Shown here: positions 44,853 to 53,914 of the stretch, in pieces
Position numbering within the stretch: the first letter of the stretch is position 1
Layout of the letters: each line of letters starts with the position of its first letter
Assembly (NCBI RefSeq): GCF_000195315.1
Contig: NC_015389.1
Location: 558,001 to 622,000, forward strand
DNA from: Coriobacterium glomerans PW2
Lineage (GTDB): Bacteria; Actinomycetota; Coriobacteriia; Coriobacteriales; Coriobacteriaceae
DNA length: 64,000 nucleotides
Direction of reading: 5' to 3'
The notes under the pieces: model-generated
Database searches by the model: none
What the model was told of the DNA's origin: nothing
The model's input: the letters and a program-made list of their open reading frames with translations, nothing else
Position numbers and translations under genes: made by a program

Positions 44853-45770
44853 TCAGCGCGATCCCTTCTCATAGGGCGTTCCATCGGCTTTCGGCGCCAC
44901 CGATTTGCCCACGAAGACGACGAGCACCACAAGCGTCAGCACGTAGGGCAGAAGCGCCAGGATCTGACTCGGCACCGCGATCGCCCCACCGCCCAGAACG
45001 ACGGTCAGCGCCTGAGCCATTCCGAACAGCAGGCACGCGCAATACGATCCCTGCGGCGTCCACTTTCCGAAGATGACCGCCGCGAGCGCGATGAAGCCCT
45101 GGCCGGATACGGCGGTGATCGAGAACTGCGAGCTGATCGCGAGCGTGATCGAGGCTCCGCCCAAGCCTGCGAGCACGCCGGAGATCACGACGCAGACGAA
45201 GCGCGTTCGACTGACGTTGATTCCGAGCGTGTCCGCCGCAGCGGGATGCTCGCCGACCGATCGTATGCGCAGGCCCCACTTCGTCTTGTAGAGCACGAAC
45301 CACATCGCGACGGCGGCGGCCAGTCCGAGCACGACCGTGGAATCGACGTTCAGATTCGCCCACGGCGTGTCCGAGAACGCGTTCGCGCCGAAGACCTTGG
45401 GAAGCCCGGCCACGGCTGGCGATTGCGTGCCGCCCCAGAAGAGCCTGGCGATGAACAGCGCGAGTCCCGGTCCGAGCAGGTTGAGCGCGATTCCCGACAC
45501 GTTCTGATCGGCTCGGAACACCACGGCTGCCAATGCGTGGAGCACGGCGAACACGCCTCCGCAGACGCCTGCGGCGAGAAATCCCAACCATGGATCTCCG
45601 CTCAGATAGGTCCCGGCGACACCGGCGAGCGCACCGATGTTCATCATACCCTCGATGCCTATGTTGACGACACCGGAGCGCTCCGAGATCGTGCCGCCGA
45701 GCGCTCCGAACACAAGCGGCGTCGAGTACATGAGAGTGATGCCGATGAGCAGCGTCACGTTATTGAGCAT
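44853..45770 (-). CDS. nupQ: Nucleoside ABC transporter permease (NupQ type)
   Basis: A 305-residue permease of the branched-chain/nucleoside type with about eight to ten hydrophobic segments. The ISERSGVVNIGIEGMM block near the N-terminus and LRIRSVGEHPAAADTLGI loop are typical of the smaller BMP-linked permease. AAGGAGG precedes ATG 45770. Overlaps the larger permease gene by 11 bases. Confidence 0.92.
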   Translation of the reverse strand: MLNNVTLLIGITLMYSTPLVFGALGGTISERSGVVNIGIEGMMNIGALAGVAGTYLSGDPWLGFLAAGVCGGVFAVLHALAAVVFRADQNVSGIALNLLGPGLALFIARLFWGGTQSPAVAGLPKVFGANAFSDTPWANLNVDSTVVLGLAAAVAMWFVLYKTKWGLRIRSVGEHPAAADTLGINVSRTRFVCVVISGVLAGLGGASITLAISSQFSITAVSGQGFIALAAVIFGKWTPQGSYCACLLFGMAQALTVVLGGGAIAVPSQILALLPYVLTLVVLVVFVGKSVAPKADGTPYEKGSR

Positions 45771-47037
45771 CGGTGCCGCCTCCTTGTCGAGCGTCGCGTC
45801 GATCTTCGCCTGGAGCTCTAGAGCATTCGCTTTCGCGTTCCGCAGCGCTCGCCTCTTCCGTCATCCGCTCAGCCGGCGGCGGGGGCGCGGCGCCATCCTC
45901 GGAGCCGAGGCGATGCGCCTCGCGTTCGGCGCGTCTCTCGAGTCGAGACGTCAGAATCGAGAAGACGTGCTTGAGCGCAACGAAGAACACGATCGTGCCG
46001 ATCATGATGTTGATGATCTCGGTCGGCGCCCCGACAGCGAGCTGCATGTTCTGGCCGCCGTAGATGAGTCCGCCGAACAGCAGACCCGCGGGGATGCAGG
46101 CCAAGGGGGATGAGCCGGCGATGAGTGCGACCGAGAAGCCGTTGAAGCCGTTGTTCTCGAAGGCGGCGAGCGTGGCCAGGGAGTGCGGCTGCATTCCGGT
46201 TATGACGAGCGCGCCGGCGAGTCCCGAGATGGCCCCGGCGAACGTCATGGCGCAAAGCATGCTTCTCTGCACGCTGATGCCTGCGAATTCAGCCGCATCG
46301 CGGTTGAAGCCGACAGCGCGCAGCGCGAAGCCGAACTTCGAGCGATGCAACATGAACCACGCGAGCGCGGCCACGAGAATCGCTGCGACGAACATGATGT
46401 TCACATCGGGCCGCACGAGAAAGTCCTGCAGCCAGTCCATGCCGCGCAGCATATCCTGTCCGGCTCGTGAGATCTTCCATTCGCCGAGAATCGTCGTGAA
46501 GCTCGAAGGGGACACCGCGAGGCTTCCGGTCGAATTGGGCCGATGGTAGAGATCTGACATGACGATGAAGTTGTTGATGTAGAGCATGATCCAGTTGAGC
46601 ATGATCGCCGTGATGACCTCGTGTATGCCGAAGCGCGCTTTGAGCTCGCCGGTGATGGCGCCTATGATGGCTCCGCCGGCGACGCCCGCGAGCACCACGA
46701 TCGGGATCTGAATCGGCGCCGGCAGGTCAAGCTTGGCGCCGACGAGCACGGCGCAGACCGCGCCGGCGATGTATTGTCCCTCCGCGCCGATGTTGAACAG
46801 ACCGGTTTTGAACGCGAAGGCGACCGAGACGCCGGTGAGAATGATAGGCGACGCTTTGATGATCGTATTGGAAATGTAGCGGGGACGCGACAGGATACCC
46901 TGAAAGAGCGCCGTGAACGATGCTCCGGGATCGAACCCGGCAGCGCCGAGCAGAATCGCGGCAACGATGAAACCGAGCAGAATCGCGGCAAGTGTACCGG
47001 TGATGGGCCGTCTGGCCACCTTGATCAGAGTCCTCAT
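45760..47037 (-). CDS. nupP: Nucleoside ABC transporter permease (NupP type)
   Basis: A 425-residue permease pairing with NupQ. The FNIGAEGQYIAGA and LRAVGFNRDAAEFAGI blocks mark the larger BMP-system permease. The C-terminal 60 residues (from about 365) are a charged, Arg/Glu/Pro-rich tail that is longer than usual. ATG 47037 overlaps the ATPase stop as ATGA. Confidence 0.92.
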   Translation of the reverse strand: MRTLIKVARRPITGTLAAILLGFIVAAILLGAAGFDPGASFTALFQGILSRPRYISNTIIKASPIILTGVSVAFAFKTGLFNIGAEGQYIAGAVCAVLVGAKLDLPAPIQIPIVVLAGVAGGAIIGAITGELKARFGIHEVITAIMLNWIMLYINNFIVMSDLYHRPNSTGSLAVSPSSFTTILGEWKISRAGQDMLRGMDWLQDFLVRPDVNIMFVAAILVAALAWFMLHRSKFGFALRAVGFNRDAAEFAGISVQRSMLCAMTFAGAISGLAGALVITGMQPHSLATLAAFENNGFNGFSVALIAGSSPLACIPAGLLFGGLIYGGQNMQLAVGAPTEIINIMIGTIVFFVALKHVFSILTSRLERRAEREAHRLGSEDGAAPPPPAERMTEEASAAERESECSRAPGEDRRDARQGGGTDAQ

Positions 47038-48563
47038 GATTGCGATCCTCCCGCCATGAGCAGGCCGAGCAGGTTCTCGTCTATCTGCCCCTGTTTGAAG
47101 GTGCCCACGATCGCGCCCGCGTAGATGACAGCGATGGTATCCGCAACGTTCATGATCTCATCGAGTTCGAGTGAGACGAGCAGGACCGCCGCTCCCCGGT
47201 CGCGCTCGGCGATGAGCGTCTCGTGCACATAGGAGATGGCGCCGACATCGAGACCGCGCGTGGGCTGGGCGGCGACGAGTACGTCAGGGCGGCTCTCGAT
47301 CTCGCGGCCGATGATGATCTTCTGCTGGTTGCCTCCGGACAGGCTCGCAGCCGGAAGATCGGCGCAGTCAGCCGGACGCACATCATAGTCGCTGATGAGC
47401 TTTGAGGTGTACGCGTCGATTCGCCTGCGATCGAGCATCCCGTTGGATCCGAAGCGCGCATCGCGATAGCCCTCGAGGATCGTGTTTTCGGCCACGGTGA
47501 ACGGAAGCACGAGACCGCGGCGCTGCCGGTCGTCGGGGATGGTCGCGACACCGTGCTCGAGAACGTTTCTCGGCGTCGTGTTCTGGATCTCGCTGCCGTG
47601 CACGGAGATGGTGCCGCTTCGCGCGCGGGTGATGCCGGCGATCGCATCGACCAGCTCGCGCTGTCCGTTTCCGTCGATGCCGGCCACGCCGACGATCTCA
47701 CCGGCGCGCACGGCGAGCGACAGACCCTTCAAGGCAGCGAGACCCCGTTCGTCATGCGCGACGAGGTCTCGGATCTCCAACACGACCTCACCGGGATCGG
47801 CCGGTGTCTTCTCTACGATGAGGCTCACGTGGCCTCCGACCATCTTCTCGGCGAGCTGCTGCTCGCTGACGTCTGCCACGCGCACCGTGTCGATGTAGCT
47901 GCCGCGCCGTATGATGGTGCACATCTCGGAGGATGCCTTGATCTCGCGCAGCTTGTGCGTGATGATGATGATCGTCTTTCCGCGGGAGGCGAGCGCGTGC
48001 ATGATGTCCACCAAGCGGTCAATCTCCTGAGGAGTGAGCACGGCGGTGGGCTCATCGAGAATGAGGGTCTGCGCGCCGCGAAAGAGCGCTTTCAGTATCT
48101 CGACGCGCTGCTGCATGCCCACGGAGATATCCTCGACCTTGGCATCCGGGTCGACTTCGAGACCGTACTCGGAGATGATCTTCTGCACCGCTTCGCGGGC
48201 GCGATTCATGTCGAGCAGCCCGGGCCCGCGTGTGATCTCATCGCCTAGAATGATGTTTTCGGTTACGGTGAAGTCGTCCACGAGCATGAAGTGCTGATGG
48301 ACCATGCCGATACCGGCGGCGATCGCGTCGGCGGGGCTGTTGATATCGGTCGGTCTGCCATCGAGAAAGATCGTTCCCTCTTCGGCTTGATACAGACCGT
48401 AGAGTATGTTCATGAGCGTGCTTTTTCCTGCACCGTTCTCGCCCAGGATCGCATGCACGCTGCCTCGTCTGATATCGAGGTGCACATGATCGAGAGCGGT
48501 GAAGGAGCCGAACTGCTTGACTATGCCATGCATCTGCACGGCATAGCGAGGGTCGGGTTCCAT
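47034..48563 (-). CDS. nupO: Nucleoside ABC transporter ATPase (NupO type)
   Basis: A 509-residue protein with two fused ABC domains energising nucleoside import. The first has Walker A GENGAGKST and Walker B TLILDEPTA; the second has the altered loop GIDGNGQREL and signature LSGGNQQKI, as in sugar/nucleoside importers of this family. AGGAGAGGAGACAC precedes ATG 48563; the longer frame to 48698 crosses the upstream hairpins. Confidence 0.94.
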   Translation of the reverse strand: MEPDPRYAVQMHGIVKQFGSFTALDHVHLDIRRGSVHAILGENGAGKSTLMNILYGLYQAEEGTIFLDGRPTDINSPADAIAAGIGMVHQHFMLVDDFTVTENIILGDEITRGPGLLDMNRAREAVQKIISEYGLEVDPDAKVEDISVGMQQRVEILKALFRGAQTLILDEPTAVLTPQEIDRLVDIMHALASRGKTIIIITHKLREIKASSEMCTIIRRGSYIDTVRVADVSEQQLAEKMVGGHVSLIVEKTPADPGEVVLEIRDLVAHDERGLAALKGLSLAVRAGEIVGVAGIDGNGQRELVDAIAGITRARSGTISVHGSEIQNTTPRNVLEHGVATIPDDRQRRGLVLPFTVAENTILEGYRDARFGSNGMLDRRRIDAYTSKLISDYDVRPADCADLPAASLSGGNQQKIIIGREIESRPDVLVAAQPTRGLDVGAISYVHETLIAERDRGAAVLLVSLELDEIMNVADTIAVIYAGAIVGTFKQGQIDENLLGLLMAGGSQS

Positions 48564-48612
48564 GTGTCTCCTCTCCTGAAGGGCAAAACAAAGCGCTCGC
48601 CGATCTTGTGGA

Positions 48613-48678
48613 CGTCCCGTGGCGGAGACCTGCAACGAGGTCTCCGCCACGGGACGGCTCGCGTCCGCGAGCCGTCCC
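48613..48678. other. Two overlapping, mutually exclusive hairpins between the BMP and ATPase genes
   Basis: CGTCCCGTGGCGGAGACC (48613-48630) pairs perfectly with its complement at 48639-48656 (18 bp, 8-nt loop). GGGACGGCTCGCG (48651-48663) pairs with CGCGAGCCGTCCC (48666-48678; 13 bp). The two structures share GGGACG at 48651-48656, so they cannot form together. They fill the gap between the lipoprotein stop and the ATPase start and may set the ratio of binding protein to transporter. Confidence 0.65.
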
Positions 48679-48711
48679 TGATGCGTATCCGTGATCATTT
48701 GCGAAACGAGG

Positions 48712-49794
48712 CTACTTCTCGAGCTCTGCGTGCCAGGTGTCGTACTGCTTCTCGTTCGCGGGCGGCTTCACGTCACCTTTTTTGATCTTGTCCATCAGTT
48801 TCTGGGCGGCATCGTAGACCTTGTCGTCCATGAGATCATGCTCGGGCGCCAGGCCGACGGCGCCGTCCTCCATGCCGAGCGTGATGGTCTTGCCACCGAG
48901 CTTCTCGCCCTTGCGAATGCGTTTCGAGATGTCCACCACGGCTGTGTCCACGTTCTTGAGCGCCGAGGTCAGCATATTCTTCGGCGCATACCGGTACTGG
49001 TCGGAGTCGACGCCGATGATGAGCTTGTTCGCGTCCTTTGCGGCATCGATGACACCCTTGCCGGCACCACCCGCGGCGTGGAAGATGACGTCGCAGCCAT
49101 CGGAGTACATCTTGGCAGCGATCGCCTTGCCCTTCGCCTCATCGGTGAAGCTCTCGGTGTACTGCGAGCTCACGGTCACATTCGTCCCGTTTTCCTTGTT
49201 CGCGTAGTCGACACCCGCTTTGTAGCCCCACTCGAACATATCGACGATGTCGCTGACCTGCCCGCCGACGAAGCCGACCTTACCGGTCTTGGATTGGCTC
49301 GCAGCGATGAATCCGGCGACGAACGAGGACTCCTGTGAGCGGAACATCAGCCCGGTGAGGTTGGAGATGGAGGTGTCACCCGCATCGTCGATGATCGCGA
49401 AGTTCACATCGGGGTTCTGCTTGGCAGCCGTCTTCACCGCATCCGCCATCGCGTAGCCGACGCCCCAGACGAGGTTGTTTTTGCCGTCGACGGCGCGATC
49501 GAGGTTCGTGGGATAGTCGCTTTCCTGCTTGGACTCCGTGTAGCCGACCTTGACGCCTCCGTCCTTCTCGAGCTTCTGCAGGCCCTCCCAAGACAGCTGG
49601 TTGAACGACTGATCGTTCACGCCGCCCACATCGGTCACCATCGAGATCTTGTACGTGCCGCCGCCATCGGCTGCCGACCCTGTCGACCCTCCACCTTTGT
49701 TCGCCGTTCCGCCGCATGCGACCAGTGTCGCCGCGACGACGATGCTGGCAGCTCCCGCGACGAGCGTCTTGCCGATTCCGCCGATCTTTCTCAT
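48712..49794 (-). CDS. bmpA: BMP-family nucleoside-binding lipoprotein
   Basis: A 360-residue substrate-binding lipoprotein (Bmp/PnrA family). The signal peptide ends in the lipobox LVACGG (Cys27 lipidated), followed by a Gly/Ser linker. The binding domain begins ISMVTDVGGVNDQSFNQLSWEGL, the family signature, and includes HAAGGAGKGVID. AAGGGA precedes ATG 49794. It delivers nucleosides to the permeases encoded downstream; high expression relative to them is expected. Confidence 0.94.
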   Translation of the reverse strand: MRKIGGIGKTLVAGAASIVVAATLVACGGTANKGGGSTGSAADGGGTYKISMVTDVGGVNDQSFNQLSWEGLQKLEKDGGVKVGYTESKQESDYPTNLDRAVDGKNNLVWGVGYAMADAVKTAAKQNPDVNFAIIDDAGDTSISNLTGLMFRSQESSFVAGFIAASQSKTGKVGFVGGQVSDIVDMFEWGYKAGVDYANKENGTNVTVSSQYTESFTDEAKGKAIAAKMYSDGCDVIFHAAGGAGKGVIDAAKDANKLIIGVDSDQYRYAPKNMLTSALKNVDTAVVDISKRIRKGEKLGGKTITLGMEDGAVGLAPEHDLMDDKVYDAAQKLMDKIKKGDVKPPANEKQYDTWHAELEK

Positions 49795-49869
49795 ACCGTT
49801 CCCTTCAGTTGCTCGCAGAGATACTCTGCTATCGGATTGCCTTGCCACGCCCGTACCAATCCAGCGGCA

Positions 49870-50601
49870 TCACGCTCCTTCGCTGCTCGTCGCAGCGATA
49901 GACAGCGCGATCTCCATCATCTGCGTGAAACCGGTCTGGCGCTCGGAGGCGTCCAGGGATTCACCGGAGAGGGGAAGGTCGGAGACGGTGAGCAGGCACA
50001 GGGCCCGTTTGCCGGCGCGCGCGGCGTTCATGTAGAGGGCGGCCGCCTCCATCTCGACGGCCAGCACGCCCATCTTGCGCCACCGCTCGGTGGAGGAGGG
50101 ATCGTCCAGGTAGAAGTGGTCGCTCGACAAAACGTTGCCCACGCGCACGTCGACGCCGCGCTCGCGGCCGGCGTCGACGGCGGCCGCGAGCAGTCCGAAG
50201 TCGGCGATGGGCGCGAACGTCCCGGGCAGCTCGTAGTGTGCGGCAAAAGCCGAGTCGGTGCAGGCTCCCATGCCGGCCACGACGTCCTTCAGACCGACGT
50301 CTGACGCCACCCCGCCGGCTGAACCCACCCGGATGATAGCGCCCACGTCGTAGAAGTTGAACAGCTCAAAGGAGTAGATGCCGATCGAGGGCATGCCCAT
50401 GCCGCCGCCCATGACCGTGACGGGGGCTCCTTGGTAGACACCTGTGAAGGCGAGCATGTTGCGCACCTCGTTGACGCAGCGGACATCGCTCAGATAGGTG
50501 TCTGCGATGAATTTCGCACGCAGGGGGTCGCCCGGCATGAGAACGGTCTTCGCGATGTCGCCGGCGGCGGCACCGATGTGCGGGGTGGGAGCAGATCCCA
50601 T
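49870..50601 (-). CDS. deoD: Purine-nucleoside phosphorylase (DeoD type)
   Basis: A 243-residue hexameric-type purine nucleoside phosphorylase. N-terminal PTPHIGA, LMPGDPLRAKFIA, the RVGSAGG phosphate loop, VEMEAAALY and SDLPLSGE (catalytic Asp) blocks are all present. AAAGGAGATGGGCC precedes ATG 50601. It is the first gene of the nine-gene minus-strand nucleoside cluster. Confidence 0.96.
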   Translation of the reverse strand: MGSAPTPHIGAAAGDIAKTVLMPGDPLRAKFIADTYLSDVRCVNEVRNMLAFTGVYQGAPVTVMGGGMGMPSIGIYSFELFNFYDVGAIIRVGSAGGVASDVGLKDVVAGMGACTDSAFAAHYELPGTFAPIADFGLLAAAVDAGRERGVDVRVGNVLSSDHFYLDDPSSTERWRKMGVLAVEMEAAALYMNAARAGKRALCLLTVSDLPLSGESLDASERQTGFTQMMEIALSIAATSSEGA

Positions 50602-50663
50602 GGCCCATCTCCTTTGGAAAAGAGTTTGCAGGGAAAACCGGTACGGCCGATCTCGACCCCACC

Positions 50664-50678
50664 ATTAGAGATTCTAAT
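50664..50678. promoter_or_regulatory. Dyad ATTAGA-GAT-TCTAAT over the deoD promoter
   Basis: A perfect 6-bp dyad with a 3-bp spacer covers a minus-strand -10-like TAGAAT (50676-50671), 63 bases before the deoD start. It is a plausible operator for the nucleoside operon; no regulator gene is adjacent. Confidence 0.45.
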
Positions 50679-50689
50679 TCATTTGATCC

Positions 50690-51025
50690 GCTCCGAGCTG
50701 TGGAATGTTGGTTGGCGCTGCAGAAGGCCATGAGCACGCGAGCGATCGCGTGCGCTCGCTTTGACCATCTCGATCTTTATCCCATTCGCACCCTCGGGTG
50801 CTGAGGTGGCCATGCTGGAGAATCTCGATTTCGTTGAAATCAGGCAGCTTGATACGCGGCGGAGCAATGATGAGGAGCTTGAAGGTGCATTGGCGCTCAT
50901 CAATTGAGCTGGAGAATCTGAGCAGAAGGTCTTCTTCGAAGGCTAGGTTTTCGTTGCGTTCGGCAGACTGGCTGAGGTTCGAATGCTATCGTCTGAGGAA
51001 TGCTATCGACCGAGAATGCGGCGCA
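50690..51025. other. Gene-poor spacer between deoD and pcrA, possible gene remnant
   Basis: No intact gene is supported here. A plus-strand frame reads PSGAEVAMLENLDFVEIRQL and ends at TGA/TAG-type stops around 50906, with coding-like composition but no start or homology I recognise; it may be the tail of a lost gene. GAATGCTATCG occurs twice (50981-50991 and 50998-51008), each near a CTGAGG. Confidence 0.35.
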
Positions 51026-51090
51026 GATGCGCGTTTTTTGACTGAAAATAGGGGGTTATTTTCAACTGAGGTAGTCAAAAAGCGCGCATC
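51026..51090. other. Large inverted repeat, possible ncRNA or mobile-element structure
   Basis: The outer arms GATGCGCGTTTTTTGACT (51026-51043) and AGTCAAAAAGCGCGCATC (51073-51090) pair at 17 of 18 positions. An inner pair GAAAATA (51044-51050) and TATTTTC (51057-51063) extends the stem across a GGGGGT loop, with a bulge on the 3' side. A/T and G/C blocks alternate. The 5' side also has GCGCA-GA-TGCGC before six T, a terminator-like element. Confidence 0.55.
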
Positions 51091-51219
51091 TTTGTGGGGT
51101 AATGGGAGCGGCTGTGGCTGCGCGGGACGATGGGCAGCGCGGGACGCGGGCGATGAGCATGGACCACTCGAGTGCCATGTCATATGTATGCGAATCGTCG
51201 CGCCTTCCGAGTGGGCAGG

Positions 51220-51225
51220 TATACT
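51220..51225 (+). promoter_or_regulatory. Candidate -10 TATACT of pcrA
   Basis: TATACT at 51220-51225 lies 69 bases before the pcrA start. The -35 region is poor. The call rests mainly on the hexamer and position. Confidence 0.3.
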
Positions 51226-51293
51226 GGTTGGGCAAAATCGAGTCGCGGGCCAGCACCCGGTGCGCCGCGCCCTCCCACGTTCTGGAGTCGACC

Positions 51294-53837
51294 ATGTCAG
51301 ATTCAGCTATCGATATCGCATCGCTCAACACCGCGCAACGCGAGGCCGTCTTGAGCACCGAGGGCCCGCTGCTCGTGCTCGCTGGCGCGGGGTCGGGCAA
51401 GACGCGCGTGCTCACCTACCGCATCGCGCATATGGTCGCCGACCTGGGGGTCAGGCCCTGGCAGATCCTCGCCATCACGTTCACGAACAAGGCGGCGGCG
51501 GAGATGCGCGAGCGGATCCAGGCTCTCATGGACGGTGGAATGCGCGGCATGTGGGTGTGCACGTTCCACGCGATGTGCGTGCGGATCCTTCGCGAGGACG
51601 CCGATCTGATCGGCTACACCGGCCAGTTCACGATCTACGATGACGACGACTCGCGCCGTCTGGTGCGCGACATCATGGCGGGAGCGGGCATCGAGCAGAA
51701 GCAGTTCCCGATCAACATGATAAGAAGCAAGATCTCCGCTGCGAAAAACGCGATGATCTGTCCCGAGGAGTTCTCCGCACAGGCGAGCACGCCGCCCGAG
51801 CAGAAAGCCGCCAAGGTCTACCTCGAACTTGAGCGTCGCCTGCGAGCCGCCAACGCGATGGACTTCGATGATCTGCTCGTGCGCACCCTCGAGCTGCTTC
51901 GCGCGCGGCCGGAGGTGCTGGCGAACTATCAGGAACGCTTCCGCTACATCTCGGTGGACGAGTACCAGGACACCAACCATGTCCAGTATGAGATCGCCAA
52001 TCTGCTTGCGGCGAAGTACGAGAACCTCATGGTCGTCGGTGACGACGATCAGTCCATCTACTCATGGCGCGGCGCCGACATCGCCAACATCTTGGACTTC
52101 GAGAAGGACTTTCCCCATGCGCGCGTCGTGAAGCTCGAGCAGAACTATCGCTCGTGCGGCAACATTCTCGCCGCAGCCAACGCCGTGGTGCGCAACAACG
52201 CGCAGCGCAAGGAGAAGCGCTTGTTCACCGATGCCGGCGACGGCGAGCGCATCCGCGCCTATCAGGCATCCGACGAACGCGACGAGGGGCGCTGGATCGC
52301 CTCGGAGATCGACAGGCTCAACGATTCCGGCGCGAGCTACGAAGACATCGCCGTGTTCTACCGTACGAATGCGCAATCGCGCATATTGGAGGACATGTTT
52401 CTGCGCGCCGGTGTGCCCTATCGCATCGTGGGCGGTACGCGCTTCTTCGATCGCGCCGAGATCCGCGACACGATGGCCTATCTGAAGATGGTTGTGAACC
52501 CCGCCGACGAGATGAGCGTCAAACGCGTCATCAACACGCCTCGCCGGGGCCTCGGGTCGACCTCGATCGCCAAGATCGAGCAGATCGCGATCGAGAACCG
52601 CTGCTCATTTTTCCAAGCGTGCGAGATCGCGATGGCCGAGACCGGTCGCCTGAGTGCCAAGGTGCGTTCGGCGCTGGCGGACTTCGTGCAGATCGTGCAC
52701 GAGGGAAGGCGTATGGATGGCGAGCTGGTCCGAGTCGTCGAGGCGATCATCGATCGCTCCGGTCTCATTCGCGCGCACCACAACGAGATGACGGTCGAGG
52801 GGGAGGGTCGCGTCGAGAACATTCGCGAGTTCATGGGTGTGGCCGCCGAGTTCGAGGAGACCCATGAGGATATCGAGGGCACCTTGGAGAGTCTGGCCGA
52901 GCTGCGCGCCGCGGGCGTCTCGGGAGTGCCCGCCTCAGACGCGGGCGTCTCCGTGCGGGGCCCGCACGCCGTCGCGGAAGATGCCTCTGCTCCGAGCGCG
53001 CAGGTATCCCCGAGCGATCGAGCAGCTGAGATCGAGGACGCCTACGGACCGCTTGCATGCAAGGCGCTGCCCGCTCTCATGGAGTGGCTCGCGCTGCGCT
53101 CCGACCTCGATGCGCTCGCCGGGGGCACGCATGCCATCACGATGATGACGGTGCACTCGGCCAAGGGACTGGAGTTTCCGATCGTGTTCGTCGCCGGACT
53201 CGAGGAGGGAATCTTCCCCCATGTCAACGGCTTCTCCGATGATCCCGCCAAGCTCGAGGAGGAGCGCCGGCTGGCCTACGTGGCGATCACGCGCGCGCGA
53301 CGCCGCCTTTTTCTGAGTTATGCGGCGACGAGGCGCACATATGGATCGACGCAGGCGAATCCCCGCTCGCGCTTCGTGAGCGAGATCCCCGACGAGACGA
53401 TCAGCTTCTCCGGCATCGGTTCATCAGGTTTTTCCGGCACCGGTTGGGAGAAGCGCGGCGACAGACGCGGTACCTTCGGCTCCGGTATGGGATCAGAAAT
53501 GTACGGCGGCAGGGTTTTCGGCTCGCGCACGCGTTCAACCGGGGGCTCCGACGCCGTCCGTCGCGGCTCGATCAGCCCCGACGCCGGACTCAAGCCGGCC
53601 CTGGGCACCTCGCGCGCAGAGGCCTCGGAGAACGCCGCATCCGCCGCTCGGGCTCCGCGACCCGACGCCGCAAGAGCCGCAGCGACGTTTGCCGAGGGAG
53701 ACAAGGTGAGCCACAAGACGTTCGGCACCGGCACGGTCGTGGGCGTCGCAGGCGACATGATCGAGGTAGCGTTCGACAAGAGCGGCAAGACGAAGAAGCT
53801 CATGAAGGGCTTCGCGCCCATCGTGAAGCTGGAGTAG
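51294..53837 (+). CDS. pcrA: ATP-dependent DNA helicase (PcrA/UvrD)
   Basis: An 847-residue superfamily 1A 3'-5' helicase for repair and replication. Motifs in order: LAGAGSGKTRVL (Walker A, about 28-39), FTNKAAAEMR, DEYQDTN, VGDDDQSIYSWRGA, VKLEQNYRS, MTVHSAKGLEFP and YVAITRARRRL. An Ala/Ser-rich insert of about 60 residues lies before motif V (about residues 530-595). The C-terminal SH3-like end GDKVSHKTFGTGTVVGV is the RNA-polymerase-binding module of PcrA. ATG 51294 fits the family N-terminus (SLNTAQREAV). Confidence 0.95.
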   Translation: MSDSAIDIASLNTAQREAVLSTEGPLLVLAGAGSGKTRVLTYRIAHMVADLGVRPWQILAITFTNKAAAEMRERIQALMDGGMRGMWVCTFHAMCVRILREDADLIGYTGQFTIYDDDDSRRLVRDIMAGAGIEQKQFPINMIRSKISAAKNAMICPEEFSAQASTPPEQKAAKVYLELERRLRAANAMDFDDLLVRTLELLRARPEVLANYQERFRYISVDEYQDTNHVQYEIANLLAAKYENLMVVGDDDQSIYSWRGADIANILDFEKDFPHARVVKLEQNYRSCGNILAAANAVVRNNAQRKEKRLFTDAGDGERIRAYQASDERDEGRWIASEIDRLNDSGASYEDIAVFYRTNAQSRILEDMFLRAGVPYRIVGGTRFFDRAEIRDTMAYLKMVVNPADEMSVKRVINTPRRGLGSTSIAKIEQIAIENRCSFFQACEIAMAETGRLSAKVRSALADFVQIVHEGRRMDGELVRVVEAIIDRSGLIRAHHNEMTVEGEGRVENIREFMGVAAEFEETHEDIEGTLESLAELRAAGVSGVPASDAGVSVRGPHAVAEDASAPSAQVSPSDRAAEIEDAYGPLACKALPALMEWLALRSDLDALAGGTHAITMMTVHSAKGLEFPIVFVAGLEEGIFPHVNGFSDDPAKLEEERRLAYVAITRARRRLFLSYAATRRTYGSTQANPRSRFVSEIPDETISFSGIGSSGFSGTGWEKRGDRRGTFGSGMGSEMYGGRVFGSRTRSTGGSDAVRRGSISPDAGLKPALGTSRAEASENAASAARAPRPDAARAAATFAEGDKVSHKTFGTGTVVGVAGDMIEVAFDKSGKTKKLMKGFAPIVKLE

Positions 53838-53851
53838 CGCCGTCGCTCGAC

Positions 53852-53878
53852 CGCTGACACGCTGCGAATGCGTCAGCG
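53852..53878 (+). terminator. Hairpin after pcrA
   Basis: CGCTGAC-A-CGC and GCG-TCAGCG pair around TGCGAAT, 14 bases after the pcrA stop. No T-tract follows, so termination is only possible. Confidence 0.35.
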
Positions 53879-53914
53879 CCGCGGACCTCGAACTTCTACA
53901 TGGTGATCGTCAGA

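Noticed and set aside
43039-44874. 611-codon plus-strand frame opposite deoA and cdd
   Set aside because: It is antisense to two well-identified enzymes and has composition of a reverse frame.
50798-51643. Plus-strand frame overlapping the pcrA start
   Set aside because: Its 3' half is a shifted reading of the helicase gene; only its short 5' part could be a remnant and is described as such.
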